Source: JBEKYD01 sp049509915 (lineage in GTDB: Bacteria; Acidobacteriota; Terriglobia; Bryobacterales; Bryobacteraceae). Taken from it: a stretch of DNA of 7,496 bases. The DNA lies in NCBI GenBank assembly GCA_049509915.1, contig JBEKZL010000407.1, positions 1-7,496 of the forward strand, read 5' to 3'. The translations under genes and the position numbers were made by a program. The notes under the pieces were generated by a model. The model had not been told where the DNA came from. It ran no database searches and saw only the letters and a program-made list of their open reading frames with translations. Position 1 is the stretch's first letter, and each line of letters starts with the position of its first letter. Positions 1 to 5,697 of the stretch are shown piece after piece.

Positions 1-1
1 C

Positions 2-370
2 ATCAGGCAGGTGAACTACCCCAGAAAGGACATCTGGTTCGTTGAGCCGAGCGGTGAGAATCTGTTAGACGTTGTTGCCGATGCCCGATCCGTAATACTC
101 CGTGACGGGATTAGCTGGCTCTGTCGGTTTGAGAATGACGATGAACTCCTCAGGACTCTTATTGAGGACGACGAGAGCGAAGCGTTGTTTGGAATCGGTG
201 CCCGGTGGAGTCCGAACAGGAAGTTGCTGATTGGGCGACTCGCCTCAGCAATGGGCCAGGGGGAAATCGGCGAGCGCGTACTTCGGGAGGGCGAGGCGGA
301 GATGCGCAGTACCCGATTGTGGATCGAGTCGCTTGGAAGGAATCGGCGCAGGCCCGGCCACAGCTCTTGA
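2..370 (+). CDS. 3' part of a small unrecognised protein (possibly DUF4304-like C-terminus)
   Basis: The frame is open from the left edge of the window to a TGA at 368-370, giving at least 122 residues. A GTG at position 11 could be a start, but there is no room to see a convincing ribosome site, so I treat the gene as cut by the window edge. The protein is soluble and acidic in its first two thirds (D-I-W-F-V-E-P, a leucine-rich helix, then a D-G-I-x-W-L-C-R-F stretch and an E-D-D-E cluster) and ends in a basic tail. There is no membrane segment or signal peptide. The order 'W, short acidic linker, long helix, G-I-x-W-L-x-R-F, D-x-E-L-L' reminds me of the end of DUF4304-type small proteins, but this is recall, not a search, and no catalytic motif is visible. 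It converges on the DUF362 gene, with 8 bp between the stop codons and no clear terminator. Being a real gene is likely; the family assignment is weak. Confidence 0.5.
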   Translation: MRQVNYPRKDIWFVEPSGENLLDVVADARSVILRDGISWLCRFENDDELLRTLIEDDESEALFGIGARWSPNRKLLIGRLASAMGQGEIGERVLREGEAEMRSTRLWIESLGRNRRRPGHSS

Positions 371-378
371 TCCAACTC

Positions 379-1500
379 TCAGCTCTTCTTAGGCGAGCCC
401 TGGTCGCCCAGTTCCGGCCAGGCGAAGTCGTCGAACGGCACCGGGTCCATCCAGTGCAACTCCTCGTTGATCCATTCGTGCAGCTTGTATTTCTTCCGCA
501 CGCTGGCGATGGCGGGGCCACGCAGGTCGATTTTCCCCAGGTCGTAATTGCCGAGCCCCATCTGCGCGCAGTATTGCAGGTAACCGACGCGCCGCGGGTC
601 CACGCTCATGCATTCCAGGCCAACCCGGTCGGCCGCCAGGAAATCGGTCGACGCCAGCGCGATGCGATGCGGTACCGCCGTGCCCAGGCGCGGGCCGTCG
701 CCTTCCATGCCCTCGAAACCGTCGATCACGGCTACGCCCCAGAAGGGCTGGAGCCGTTGCGCCGTCCGCAGCATGTTGTAGTGCATGATGTGGAAGCCGG
801 CATGGAAGAGGTGCTTGTGATGAAAGGCCCCCGGGCCGCTGACGTTCATGCTGTGCAGCGCGGAGCCGATGACCATGTTCTTGATGGAGAGGGTCGCCAC
901 TACGTAGTTGTGCGTCTTCAGCATGGCCGGGCTGATGACAAACGTGCCAGGCTCGACCATCCGGGCGGCCAGCCGCACGGGCATCAGGTGGAAGTTCCGG
1001 TCCAGGATCGGCTGCAGAACGAATTTGCCCTCCTGGTTCAAGTCCACCAGTTCCGGCTTCATCGACTTATATTCCTGGACCACCTCCGGGTACTTGTAAT
1101 TGCGGAAGCCGGTCCAGGTGTCGCGAGCCGAGGATTCGGCGATCGTCACCGGCCCTTTGAAACGCGGGCCCAGGTATTCCAGAATGGCGCGGAGCGTATC
1201 GGCATGGGTGGCGCACAACGGCTCCTCCACGCCGACATTGTTGGGCTTGATCAGGACGCGCTTCGCCGCAGCCAGCTTGGGACGAACCTGGTCGTCGACC
1301 GCCATCAGCGCTTTGTACACGTTGGCCTGCCGGTTGTCTCCCTGCACCAGGGACACGGTGGACCGCGGCTTATATTCCACTATGGGCGCCGCGGCCACCG
1401 CCGGCGGACCCTGTTCCTGGCCGCGCAGCCACGTGGCCGAAAGAAGCATTCCCGCGCCGGGCAGTTGAAAGAAGTGACGCCGCGTGAGTTTTGAGGACAC
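379..1500 (-). CDS. Tat-exported DUF362 domain protein
   Basis: A 373-residue protein of the DUF362 family (PF04015), whose biochemical role is not established. The N-terminus carries a twin-arginine signal: S-K-L-T-R-R-H-F-F at residues 4-12, then a short hydrophobic stretch (L-P-G-A-G-M-L-L-S-A) ending near W-L-R-G-Q, so export of a folded protein through Tat is inferred. DUF362 hallmarks follow: V-L-I-K-P-N-N at 82-88, I-A-E-S-S at about 120, P-A-M-L-K-T-H at 191-197 leading to L-S-I-K-N at 204-208, and D-G-F-E-G-M-E-G-D-G-P at 260-270. There is no C-x-x-C-x-x-C ferredoxin motif of the kind fused to some relatives; cysteines are few and scattered. I chose the GTG at 1500 because AGGAAAGGG lies 7 nt upstream and it puts the Arg pair at residues 7-8. 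The frame stays open to 1689 with an ATG at 1548, but that start has no ribosome site and would bury the signal. It is transcribed away from the broken transporter and is probably a single-gene unit. Confidence 0.88.
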   Translation of the reverse strand: MSSKLTRRHFFQLPGAGMLLSATWLRGQEQGPPAVAAAPIVEYKPRSTVSLVQGDNRQANVYKALMAVDDQVRPKLAAAKRVLIKPNNVGVEEPLCATHADTLRAILEYLGPRFKGPVTIAESSARDTWTGFRNYKYPEVVQEYKSMKPELVDLNQEGKFVLQPILDRNFHLMPVRLAARMVEPGTFVISPAMLKTHNYVVATLSIKNMVIGSALHSMNVSGPGAFHHKHLFHAGFHIMHYNMLRTAQRLQPFWGVAVIDGFEGMEGDGPRLGTAVPHRIALASTDFLAADRVGLECMSVDPRRVGYLQYCAQMGLGNYDLGKIDLRGPAIASVRKKYKLHEWINEELHWMDPVPFDDFAWPELGDQGSPKKS

Positions 1501-1507
1501 TGAATTT

Positions 1508-1516
1508 CCCTTTCCT
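1508..1516 (-). promoter_or_regulatory. Shine-Dalgarno site that fixes the DUF362 GTG start
   Basis: Read on the minus strand this is AGGAAAGGG, followed by a 7-nt spacer (1501-1507) and then GTG at 1500-1498. The competing in-frame ATG at 1548-1546 has only a C-rich stretch ahead of it on the coding strand, so the GTG is preferred. Confidence 0.7.
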
Positions 1517-1584
1517 GACAGGAACCGCCGCCGGTGATCAGATTCCATTGTATCGTCGCTCACAGGGGGGGCTGAATGGACCGG

Positions 1585-1676
1585 GGTGGGACAGACCATC
1601 GTTTTTCGTGGTCTGTCAGGCCCGCACAAGACCACGACAGCTCGACAGACGACAAGAAACGATCGTCTGTCCCACC
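1585..1676. repeat. REP/BIME-like pair of inverted hairpins
   Basis: Two 33-bp arms (1585-1617 and 1644-1676) are inverted copies of each other, matching at 29 of 33 positions, and are separated by 26 bp. Each arm contains its own hairpin with a perfect 9-bp stem and 10-nt loop: GACAGACCA/TGGTCTGTC at 1590-1617 and GACAGACGA/TCGTCTGTC at 1644-1671. Each hairpin has GGTGG or its complement CCACC on its outer flank. Two of the four differences between the arms form a swapped C-G to G-C pair within the small stem, so both hairpins stay perfect; the other two differences are in the loop. The spacer also contains GACCACG (1630-1636), which can pair with CGTGGTC at 1607-1613. Head-to-head copies of a small hairpin in an intergenic space resemble bacterial REP/BIME elements. 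Whether the unit recurs elsewhere in the genome cannot be seen here. Confidence 0.7.
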
Positions 1677-1761
1677 TGGTTTCCCGCACCGATTCCCCAA
1701 ATTCTCCTCGGCGTCCGCAGGCTGCGGCGGGCCACGGGGGTGCATGGATGGTAATCTTGTG

Positions 1762-1777
1762 TAGACTTCGAAGTCTA
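1762..1777. promoter_or_regulatory. Perfect 16-bp palindrome, candidate operator
   Basis: TAGACTTCGAAGTCTA is identical to its own reverse complement. It ends 26 bp before the ATG of the MFS reading frame at 1804, in the only AT-richer patch of the gap. With no loop it is a poor RNA hairpin and a good match in form to a site for a dimeric regulator of the transporter. The regulator is unknown, and no regulator gene is in the window. Confidence 0.5.
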
Positions 1778-1803
1778 ATTCCAACTGAGGCTGGGACGGC
1801 GGC

Positions 1804-2999
1804 ATGAAGCTGGCGGATTCGCTTGAGACCAAGACGACGAAAGCGGCGTGGCTGGCCTTTGCCTTGCTAGTGGTTTCAGTCGCCATCAACTACATCGACC
1901 GCACTAATCTTTCCGTGGCGGCTCCGGGATTGCGGACCGAGCTCCACTTGTCGCCGGCCCACCTGGGACTTCTGCTCTCGGCGTTTTTCTGGACTTACGC
2001 CTCGTTCCAGATCGTGTCCGGGTGGTTGGTGGACCGTTACGACGTCAACTGGGTTTTCGGCCTCGGTTTCCTGGTCTGGTCGGGGGCGACGGCGGTGACC
2101 GGTTTCGTAGGCGGGTTCGGGGCGCTGTTTGCGCTGCGACTGGTGCTGGGCGCGGCCGAATCGGTGGCCTATCCTTCCTATTCGAAGATCATCGCTACCC
2201 GTTTCCCGGAACACCGGCGGGGCTTGACCAACGCCCTCATCGACGCCGGCTCGAAAGCCGGGCCGGCCCTGGGGACGCTGATCGGCGGCCTCGTGGTGGC
2301 GCGGTACGGGTGGCGAGCCCTGTTCCTGATTCTGGGCTTCGGCGCCATGCTGTGGGTTCCCTTATGGGCAGTCTGGGCGCCGCGCACCAAGATCGAGGAC
2401 AAGCCGCTGCGCCACGAAGGGCCGGGCTTCTTCCGGATTCTGCGGGAGCGGTCCGCCTGGGGCACATTTTTTGGGCTGTTTGCCATCGATTACGCGTGGT
2501 ACTTTCTGATCACCTGGCTGCCCACCTACCTGGTTGTGGAGAGGCACTTCTCCATGCAAATGATGGCCGTCATGGGCTCGACCATCTGATCATGCGGGGA
2601 GGGACTCCGACCCGCGTACGCAAGAGCTTCGCCGCGTCCGGGTTGCTGCTGTGCACCCTGGTCTTGCCGGCGGCGATTGTTCCCAACCCCTGGATGTGCA
2701 TCGCGCTGCTGACGGCTGCCTGCCTGTCGTTTGGACTCTGCACCTCCAATCACTGGGCCATCACCCAGACCATCGCCGGACCTTCGGCGGCGGGGAAATG
2801 GACCGGCCTGCAGAACGCATTCGGCAACCTGGCCGGAGTGGCCGCGCCGTGGATTACCGGCGTGATCGTCTCCGCAACCGGCCAGTTCTTCTACGCCTTC
2901 GTGGCCGCCTCGGTGGTGCTGGTGCTGGGAGCGCTGAGCTTTCTGTTCGTGGTGGGCCCGGTCGCGCCGAAAGACTGGACCCAGACAGCCGAGCAGTGA
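1804..2999 (+). pseudogene. MFS transporter, ACS (sugar-acid/anion:cation symporter) type, broken by deletion and frameshift
   Basis: The first part (1804-2580, 259 residues in the ATG frame) has a clear ACS-family pattern: Y-I-D-R-T-N-L-S-V-A at 30-39 after helix 1, G-W-L-V-D-R-Y-D at 73-80 (the loop 2-3 MFS motif), R-L-V-L-G-A-A-E-S at 112-120, W-R-A-L-F-L at 170-175, and helix 7 with Y-F-L-I-T-W-L-P-T-Y-L. The frame hits a TGA at 2587-2589. The rest of the same protein continues in another frame from a GAC codon at 2580 (D-H-L-I-M-R-G-G-T-P-T-R-V-R-K) to the TGA at 2997-2999. That part carries the late signature H-W-A-I-T-Q-T-I-A-G-P, then G-L-Q-N-A-F-G-N-L-A-G-V and the last helices. From memory of GudP-like relatives, about 17 residues (helix 8 and the G-G-x-x-S lead into D-x-L) are missing at the junction, and the loss is 3n+1 nt. 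Intact relatives carry uronate, glucarate or galactonate-type anions; the substrate here is unknown. Assembly error is possible but would not simply explain the missing helix. Confidence 0.85.
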
Positions 3000-3083
3000 T
3001 TCGCGCCGGTCAATGCCGCCGTGCGTCTGCCGTTTCGCCGCTCCGATGCCCTGCGGGCGGTCGCCCAGCGGCAGTCCGCCAGT

Positions 3084-3109
3084 GCACAAAATTGCACAAC
3101 CGCGCACAA
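3084..3109. repeat. Three GCACAA hexamers at exact 10-bp spacing
   Basis: GCACAA occurs at 3084-3089, 3094-3099 and 3104-3109, so the copies lie on the same face of the helix. The first two are preceded by T and the last two followed by C. GTGCA at 3082-3086 and TGCAC at 3093-3097 also form an inverted repeat with a 6-bp spacer. The cluster lies about 120 bp ahead of the membrane-protein start and could be a regulator site. No known site is recognised. Confidence 0.4.
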
Positions 3110-3231
3110 CGACTTGGATGGCACCAGTTGATCTGCGATTGCAACTAATCCTGTTTTCTGTGGCTTAGATCGAAAAAAAATGGGGCCGGACCCTGGTTAC
3201 CGTACACTGGAGACGAGGCCACCGGGCAAGG

Positions 3232-5238
3232 ATGCTGGAAACTGATCGGATGCGCTGGCGGAATGGCATGCTGCTGGCGGCGGAATGCTGCGTACTGGCA
3301 CTGGTAACGGCGATCCTGATCTGGCCGCTGTTCCGGATCGAATACCTGGACAACTGGGGGTCCATCGACTGCACCTTCATCGCCGCCGCGAGGTTCTTGA
3401 GAGAGCATTGGCCGCATCCCCGATGGATGCCGTTGTGGTACTGCGGGACAAGGTTCGACTTCCTCTATCCGCCGGCTTTACCCTACGGAACCGCGCTGCT
3501 CTCAGCTTTGTTCCGGGTTTCGACGGCGCGCGCGTATCATCTCTATACGGCGCTGTTCTACTGCCTGGGGACGGCGGGAACGTATGCGCTGGTCCGGGTG
3601 GCGAGCGGGCCGCGGGCCTGGGCGGCGATCGGAGCGACGGGTACGGCGCTGGTTTCGCCCTCTTTCCTCTTTCTGAAGTCGTTTCGAGACGACTCGTTTC
3701 TGCACATGCCGCAACGGCTGAATGTGCTGGTCAAATGGGGCGAAGGTCCGCACATAACGGCGCTCGCCTGCCTGCCGTTCGCGTTGCTGTTCTCGTGGCT
3801 GGGGATTCGGGACGGCGGCCGCCGGTGGCTTGGGCTGGCGGCGGTTTCCTCCGCGCTGGTGGTGTCGAATAACTTCTACGGCGCTACGGCGCTGGCGCTG
3901 ACCTTTCCGCCGCTGGCATGGGCGTTGTGGATCACACACCGGGATGGGCGGATGTGGCGACGGGCGGCGGCCATCGTGGCAATGGCATACGGGCTGACCG
4001 CTTTTTGGCTGACGCCCTCTTATTTGCGTATCACAATGGACAATCTGAAGTACGTGGCGCTGCCCGGCAATGCCCGCTCGCGCTGGGTGGCGCTGGGGAT
4101 GGCGGCGGCGTTCGCGCTGGTCAGCGCCAAGATCGCCCACCGCAGGAAACGCCTGGCCTACCGGGTATTCGTCTGCGCCATCGCGCTCGGCGTGGCAATG
4201 AACGTGGTGGGCAATTATTACTTTGGCTTCCGCGTCAGCGGGGAGCCCCATCGCCTGGTCCCCGAATTGGACCTGACGCTGATTCTGCTGGCGACGGAAA
4301 CGCTGAGAGCCCTGGCTGATAGCCCAAGAAGATGGTTGCGCGTGGTGGCTTTCGCGCTGGCGGCGGTGGCGCTGGCGGCGGGTTATCCATACCTGTTGAG
4401 CCCGTGGAAGGTATTCCGGGCCGATGCGGATTACCGCCGGAGAGTGGAGTACCGGGCCACGGACTGGATCGCCCGCAATCTTCGCGGTGCGCGCGTATTC
4501 GCGGCCGGGTCGATGCGGCTTTGGTACGACGCATGGCAAGGCGGCGAGCAGGTGGGCGGAGGTTCCGAGCAGGGGCTGGAAAACGACATGCTGGTGCTGG
4601 CCCAGTGGCAGGTGATCCGCGACGGCGATGCCGACACCGCGCGCGATACTGCCTGGCTGCAGGGTCTGGGTGCCGACGCGATCCTGATGAGCCGGGCCAA
4701 CTCTCCCGAGATCTACCACGACTACTCTACGCCGTCGAAATTCGCCGGGATCTTACCGGCGATCTACGACGACGGGCAGGGCGACACCGTGTACCGGGTT
4801 CCGCGGCGGGCGCCGGCCCACGCCCGGGTGGTGGAAATGCGGCGCATGGCCGGTCTCGCCGCTATTCCCGTCACCAACGATGACGGACCGCAGATCGCGG
4901 CGTACGCGGACGAGGTCGAACACGGGCCGGATGCGCCTGTGGAGATGCGATGGGAGGGCACGGACCAGATCCGGGTGCGGGCCCATTTCGGCGAGGGTGA
5001 GAGCCTGATGGTGCAGGAAAGTTTCGACCCGGCGTGGCGGGCCTGGTGCGATGGGAAACGGCTGTCCATTCGCAAGGACGTGGCCGGGAATATGCTGGTG
5101 GACGTTCCGCCCGGGGATCGGGAAGTGCGCCTGGAGTTCGCGCTGCCGGTCGATAACGCGGTTGGCAGGGGATTGACTGTGGTAGCGCTGGTGGCGCTGC
5201 TGGTTTGTTTTGTCAGGCGAAAGCCAGGCGCCAAGTGA
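3232..5238 (+). CDS. Large polytopic membrane protein, PTPS-related/YfhO-like, putative GT-C glycosyltransferase
   Basis: A 668-residue integral membrane protein. Helix 1 is near 15-32, followed by a first outer loop with D40-N-W and D46, then W-x-P-x-W-M-P-L-W-Y-C-G at 60-72 and F-L-Y-P-P-A-L-P-Y-G at 78-86. That layout (early Asp, W-x-P-x-W, G, Y-P-P) is typical of the '6-pyruvoyl-tetrahydropterin synthase-related' membrane proteins and of GT-C enzymes that use lipid-linked sugars. Despite the name, no pterin synthase activity is implied. More helices follow up to about 390, with N-N-F-Y-G at 213-217 and F-W-L-T-P-S-Y at 258-264. Residues 395-645 are soluble and probably outside the membrane, ending in F-D-P-A-W-R-A-W-C-D-G-K (598-609), the YfhO-type C-terminal signature. 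A last helix (646-661) precedes R-R-K. The start is not certain: M1 at 3232 has AAGG directly against it, and M7 at 3250 with GGAA 10 nt upstream is an alternative. It stands alone, with no polysaccharide or lipid-carrier genes nearby, so donor and acceptor are unknown. Confidence 0.8.
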   Translation: MLETDRMRWRNGMLLAAECCVLALVTAILIWPLFRIEYLDNWGSIDCTFIAAARFLREHWPHPRWMPLWYCGTRFDFLYPPALPYGTALLSALFRVSTARAYHLYTALFYCLGTAGTYALVRVASGPRAWAAIGATGTALVSPSFLFLKSFRDDSFLHMPQRLNVLVKWGEGPHITALACLPFALLFSWLGIRDGGRRWLGLAAVSSALVVSNNFYGATALALTFPPLAWALWITHRDGRMWRRAAAIVAMAYGLTAFWLTPSYLRITMDNLKYVALPGNARSRWVALGMAAAFALVSAKIAHRRKRLAYRVFVCAIALGVAMNVVGNYYFGFRVSGEPHRLVPELDLTLILLATETLRALADSPRRWLRVVAFALAAVALAAGYPYLLSPWKVFRADADYRRRVEYRATDWIARNLRGARVFAAGSMRLWYDAWQGGEQVGGGSEQGLENDMLVLAQWQVIRDGDADTARDTAWLQGLGADAILMSRANSPEIYHDYSTPSKFAGILPAIYDDGQGDTVYRVPRRAPAHARVVEMRRMAGLAAIPVTNDDGPQIAAYADEVEHGPDAPVEMRWEGTDQIRVRAHFGEGESLMVQESFDPAWRAWCDGKRLSIRKDVAGNMLVDVPPGDREVRLEFALPVDNAVGRGLTVVALVALLVCFVRRKPGAK

Positions 5239-5311
5239 ATCCAGCACGCTGTATTTACAATGTCGGCTCCTATATGAATACTTCCGGTGAGTCCGGGGGC
5301 TATCTGACGAC

Positions 5312-5338
5312 AAAGAGACCTTCACTGGCGGCCTCTTT
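5312..5338 (+). terminator. Weak terminator-like hairpin after the membrane-protein gene
   Basis: AAAGAGACC (5312-5320) pairs with GGCCTCTTT (5330-5338) at 8 of 9 positions around a 9-nt loop, about 75 bp past the stop at 5238. The arm ends in TTT, but a run of T does not continue (CGGATTT follows), so it is not a classic intrinsic terminator. On the minus strand the arm is likewise followed by a short T-rich end, so it could act in either direction or not at all. Confidence 0.3.
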
Positions 5339-5527
5339 CGGATTTACCGGAAATCACATTTCCTGGATTACGTTTCCCGTGCGACGTTCGCGACCGTGAA
5401 CTACCCCGGGCCAATGCGCCATTACGGGATCGCTTGCCAAGACCACGTCGTAGATATCGTGTCGATTGTTGAACCTCAGATCGGCAGCCAACCCGGTCGG
5501 TTGTTGATTTTCCCGACGGCGCAGGCA

Positions 5528-5598
5528 GCGCCGGTTAGACAACCGGCGCGCAGGATGCCATCCTGCCCCAAATGCCGACGGCCGGGGCAGGCTGGCCG
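5528..5598. repeat. Cluster of abutting palindromes (REP-like intergenic element)
   Basis: Several stems sit side by side. GCGCCGGTT-AGAC-AACCGGCGC at 5528-5549 has a perfect 9-bp stem with a 4-nt loop. GCAGGATGCCATCCTGC at 5550-5566 has 8-bp arms around one central base and starts on the very next nucleotide. CCTGCCCC (5562-5569) pairs with GGGGCAGG (5584-5591), and CGGCC (5579-5583) pairs with GGCCG (5594-5598), giving alternative folds. The tract lies about 100 bp upstream of the GH92 start and has no poly-T tail. The compact, GC-rich, mutually exclusive stems look like a dispersed intergenic repeat or a transcript-end structure. It shares no sequence with the hairpin pair at 1585-1676. 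Confidence 0.6.
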
Positions 5599-5682
5599 CC
5601 CACTGACTGGCGCAACTCGAACGAGATGTGCTACAACGCGCGTGTGTGTGAGACGCTTCGAGGATCGATTCCGAGACAATTC

Positions 5683-5690
5683 GGGAGGGA
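5683..5690 (+). promoter_or_regulatory. Strong Shine-Dalgarno site of the GH92 gene
   Basis: GGGAGGGA followed by a 7-nt spacer and the ATG at 5698. It decides the start and places the signal peptide at the true N-terminus. Confidence 0.8.
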
Positions 5691-5697
5691 GTATTTG

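Larger units (their letters stand above)
1501..1803. promoter_or_regulatory. Divergent intergenic region between the DUF362 gene and the MFS pseudogene
   Basis: This 303-bp gap must have held the promoters of two diverging genes. Apart from the Shine-Dalgarno of the minus-strand gene, the hairpin pair and the 16-bp palindrome listed separately, I see no protein-like frame. I could not pick a -35/-10 pair with acceptable spacing on either strand, so no promoter is called. The stretch 1681-1750 is GC-rich and featureless. Confidence 0.5.
5239..5697. other. 459-bp intergenic region without a convincing gene
   Basis: No frame here looks like a real gene on either strand. The part 5239-5520 is visibly less GC-rich than the flanking genes. 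The part 5521-5600 is a palindrome cluster listed separately. The last 20 bases hold the ribosome site of the GH92 gene. The longest open frame, on the minus strand from 5758 to 5354, overlaps the palindromes and the start of the GH92 gene and has no ribosome site that I can see. A promoter for the GH92 gene should lie between 5600 and 5680, but I cannot name its boxes. Confidence 0.5.

Noticed and set aside
205..1494. A 429-codon open frame on the plus strand opposite the DUF362 gene
   Set aside because: It is the antisense shadow of a well-supported gene. The composition is rich in H, R, Q and V with no domain pattern, as expected for a high-GC complementary frame.
2560..2600. Programmed ribosomal frameshifting as an explanation for the two MFS frames
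   Set aside because: There is no slippery heptamer at the junction, and the missing stretch of about one helix cannot be restored by a change of frame.
3049..3068. Stem GGGCG/CGCCC downstream of the MFS pseudogene
   Set aside because: The stem is short and bulged with no T-run after it, and common in DNA of this composition.
3173..3180. Run of eight A before the membrane-protein gene
   Set aside because: As a minus-strand T-run it lacks a preceding GC-rich stem, so it is not an intrinsic terminator. As an upstream promoter element it has no convincing -35/-10 partner.
3502..4719. A 405-codon minus-strand frame inside the membrane-protein gene
   Set aside because: It is a shadow frame, full of R, Q, P and H without recognisable motifs; the plus-strand product has clear helices and signatures.
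11..5407. The 12-mer GTGAACTACCCC occurs at both 11-22 and 5396-5407
   Set aside because: One or two repeated 12-mers are expected by chance in a window of this size, and the flanks do not match.
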